Origin: Orthonyx spaldingii | Lineage: Eukaryota > Chordata > Aves > Passeriformes > Orthonychidae | NCBI GenBank assembly: GCA_013397795.1 | Contig: VZTJ01004015.1 | Span: forward strand, 3,636,553 to 3,700,552 | Reading direction: 5' to 3' | DNA length: 64,000 nt | Shown here: positions 62,995 to 64,000 of the stretch, piece by piece | Numbering within the stretch: position 1 is the first letter of the stretch | Layout of the letters: each line of letters begins with the position of its first letter | Position numbers and translations under genes: made by a program | The notes under the pieces: generated by a model | The model's input: only the letters and a program-made list of their open reading frames with translations | What the model was told of the DNA's origin: nothing | Databases searched by the model: none

Positions 62995-63668
62995 TGTTGG
63001 GGAAGGTGAAATAGGAAAACCTTATAGATATGATTGCCTAGCAAAAGATGCTGAGAATATAGAAACTATAGGCAAGATTGAAATGAGAACAAGCTTTGAG
63101 CTACCAAACCCCAGTTACTGAACAACTGAAACACAGTGGCATGGCCGATTGAATTAAACCACTTGTTGATGAAACAATGCCTTCTGCTTGCAGACAGGGC
63201 CAAGGGTCAGAGCAGACCCTGCCAGCTTATCAGAGGGTCTACAAAGTAGATTTTAGAGTTTAAAATGTAACATCATATGCTAATGCACTGATTCTTATAG
63301 GCTGTATGTAGATGATATAAGATTTGTAGCTTATACCACATTGGTTAATGAGAATTAGAATATTCAACACAGAAGATGATTTATTAGATTGTAAACGGGA
63401 ACCATGGTCACTTTTGGCACTTTTTGTTACCTTTTGTCACTTTTTCTCTCTTTTCATTACACTCTCCTGCCTCTCCTGGACTTCTTGTGTCCCCTCTACT
63501 CTTTTCTTATTTCTCTGACCTGCTTCGAGCTGTGCCCTGCAGCTCTTAGCAGGTCCCTTTCACCCACGCTTTTCTACAATAAACTTCATATGCTAAGATT
63601 AAAATCCAGAGGTCTCTCGTCTCCATCCATCCCGACCGTCCGAAACCAAACTGCACAGCACCCCCGCA
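62995..63668 (+). mobile_element. Endogenous retrovirus solo LTR
   Basis: The 674-bp element begins TGTTGGGG and ends CCCCGCA, giving TG...CA termini with an imperfect terminal inverted repeat. The 6-bp direct repeat CCTGCC flanks it on both sides (62,989-62,994 and 63,669-63,674), as expected for a target-site duplication. A polyadenylation signal AATAAA lies at 63,578-63,583, followed by a U5-like segment with GGTCTCTCGTCTCC. An inverted CCAAT box (ATTGG) is at about 63,340. The general layout resembles bird ERV LTRs that I recall starting with a GAAATAGGAAAAC stretch. No internal retroviral genes lie on either side, so it is a solo LTR left by recombination. The subfamily is not assigned. 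Confidence 0.85.
63578..63583 (+). terminator. LTR polyadenylation signal
   Basis: AATAAA lies about 90 bp from the 3' end of the LTR, the usual position near the R/U5 boundary. It could terminate host transcripts running on the plus strand. Confidence 0.7.
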
Positions 63669-63674
63669 CCTGCC
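63669..63674. repeat. Target-site duplication, right copy
   Basis: CCTGCC immediately follows the terminal CA of the LTR. The matching pair supports a single integration with both LTR ends intact. Confidence 0.75.
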
Positions 63675-64000
63675 CCCTCCTTGCTGGCTGTCTGATGGCC
63701 TGGTGGTTAGGAAATATCCACAGGAGATACTGATTTGGGCATTTGTAGGAACATTTCAAATCCACTCTTGGTAGATTTAAAAAGAAAGGGCACTGCTATA
63801 AAGCTCCATTTAAAATAAAAGAGTAGGCCTGCTGTTTTCATTGAAATACTGTGGTGCAGACAATTCTGTGATGTAGCTCCAGGATAACTGGAGACACCTG
63901 CTTTTTGATCTATTCAGATGCCTGAGGATCTTTCAGTTAGGGAAGTAGAGATTTAGATCCAACCTGTGATCATGCACCTTCCTGGCTGGTCCTGATGACT
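63675..64000. other. Window end, no feature seen
   Basis: This is unremarkable single-copy sequence with no open frame, repeat or splice pair that I can support. Confidence 0.5.

Noticed and set aside
63404..63733. Plus-strand frame of 109 codons with a hydrophobic start
   Set aside because: Most of it is inside the retroviral LTR, across its polyadenylation signal and U5-like part. The hydrophobic run comes from a T/C-rich LTR segment.

Overview
This is nuclear DNA from a vertebrate, almost certainly a bird. The evidence is a 5'-truncated CR1 LINE whose 3' end carries the avian-type ATTCTATGATTCTGTG tail, a second rearranged CR1 copy, two older CR1 3' ends, and a bird-type retroviral solo LTR. 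The sequence is mostly AT-rich and CpG-poor, with no bacterial-style operons, tRNA, rRNA or CRISPR arrays. There is one ambiguous base, N at 14951. Nearly all open frames are short chance frames or lie antisense to repeats. No complete known protein-coding gene is recognisable, so the window is either a gene-poor interval or mostly introns.

Layout: 1-21,140 is AT-rich single-copy sequence with small repeats, one old CR1 3' end (about 9,868-9,920) and a few exon-like signals. 21,141-23,440 is a CR1 cluster on the minus strand: an old 3' fragment, then a 1.5-kb dead copy with reverse-transcriptase remnants. 23,440-54,890 is single-copy DNA. It holds an 81-nt exon candidate at 40,889-40,969 with near-consensus splice sites and an F-box-like peptide, and a 29-bp tandem duplication at 46,576.

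54,892-56,224 is the most gene-like part. A CpG island with a near-consensus CTCF motif is followed by splice-site pairs that keep one reading frame open across two candidate exons. I read it as a promoter with a short transcript, either a lineage-specific small protein or a long non-coding RNA. Behind it is a rearranged plus-strand CR1 (56,520-57,040).

57,040-64,000 is single-copy sequence with two further exon-like segments (60,952-61,165 and 62,904-62,981). A 674-bp solo LTR (62,995-63,668) is framed by a 6-bp target duplication and begins 13 bp after the end of the second segment.

All exon calls rest on splice-signal geometry and open frames only. In 64 kb on two strands several such pairs are expected by chance, so confidences are low unless something else supports the call.
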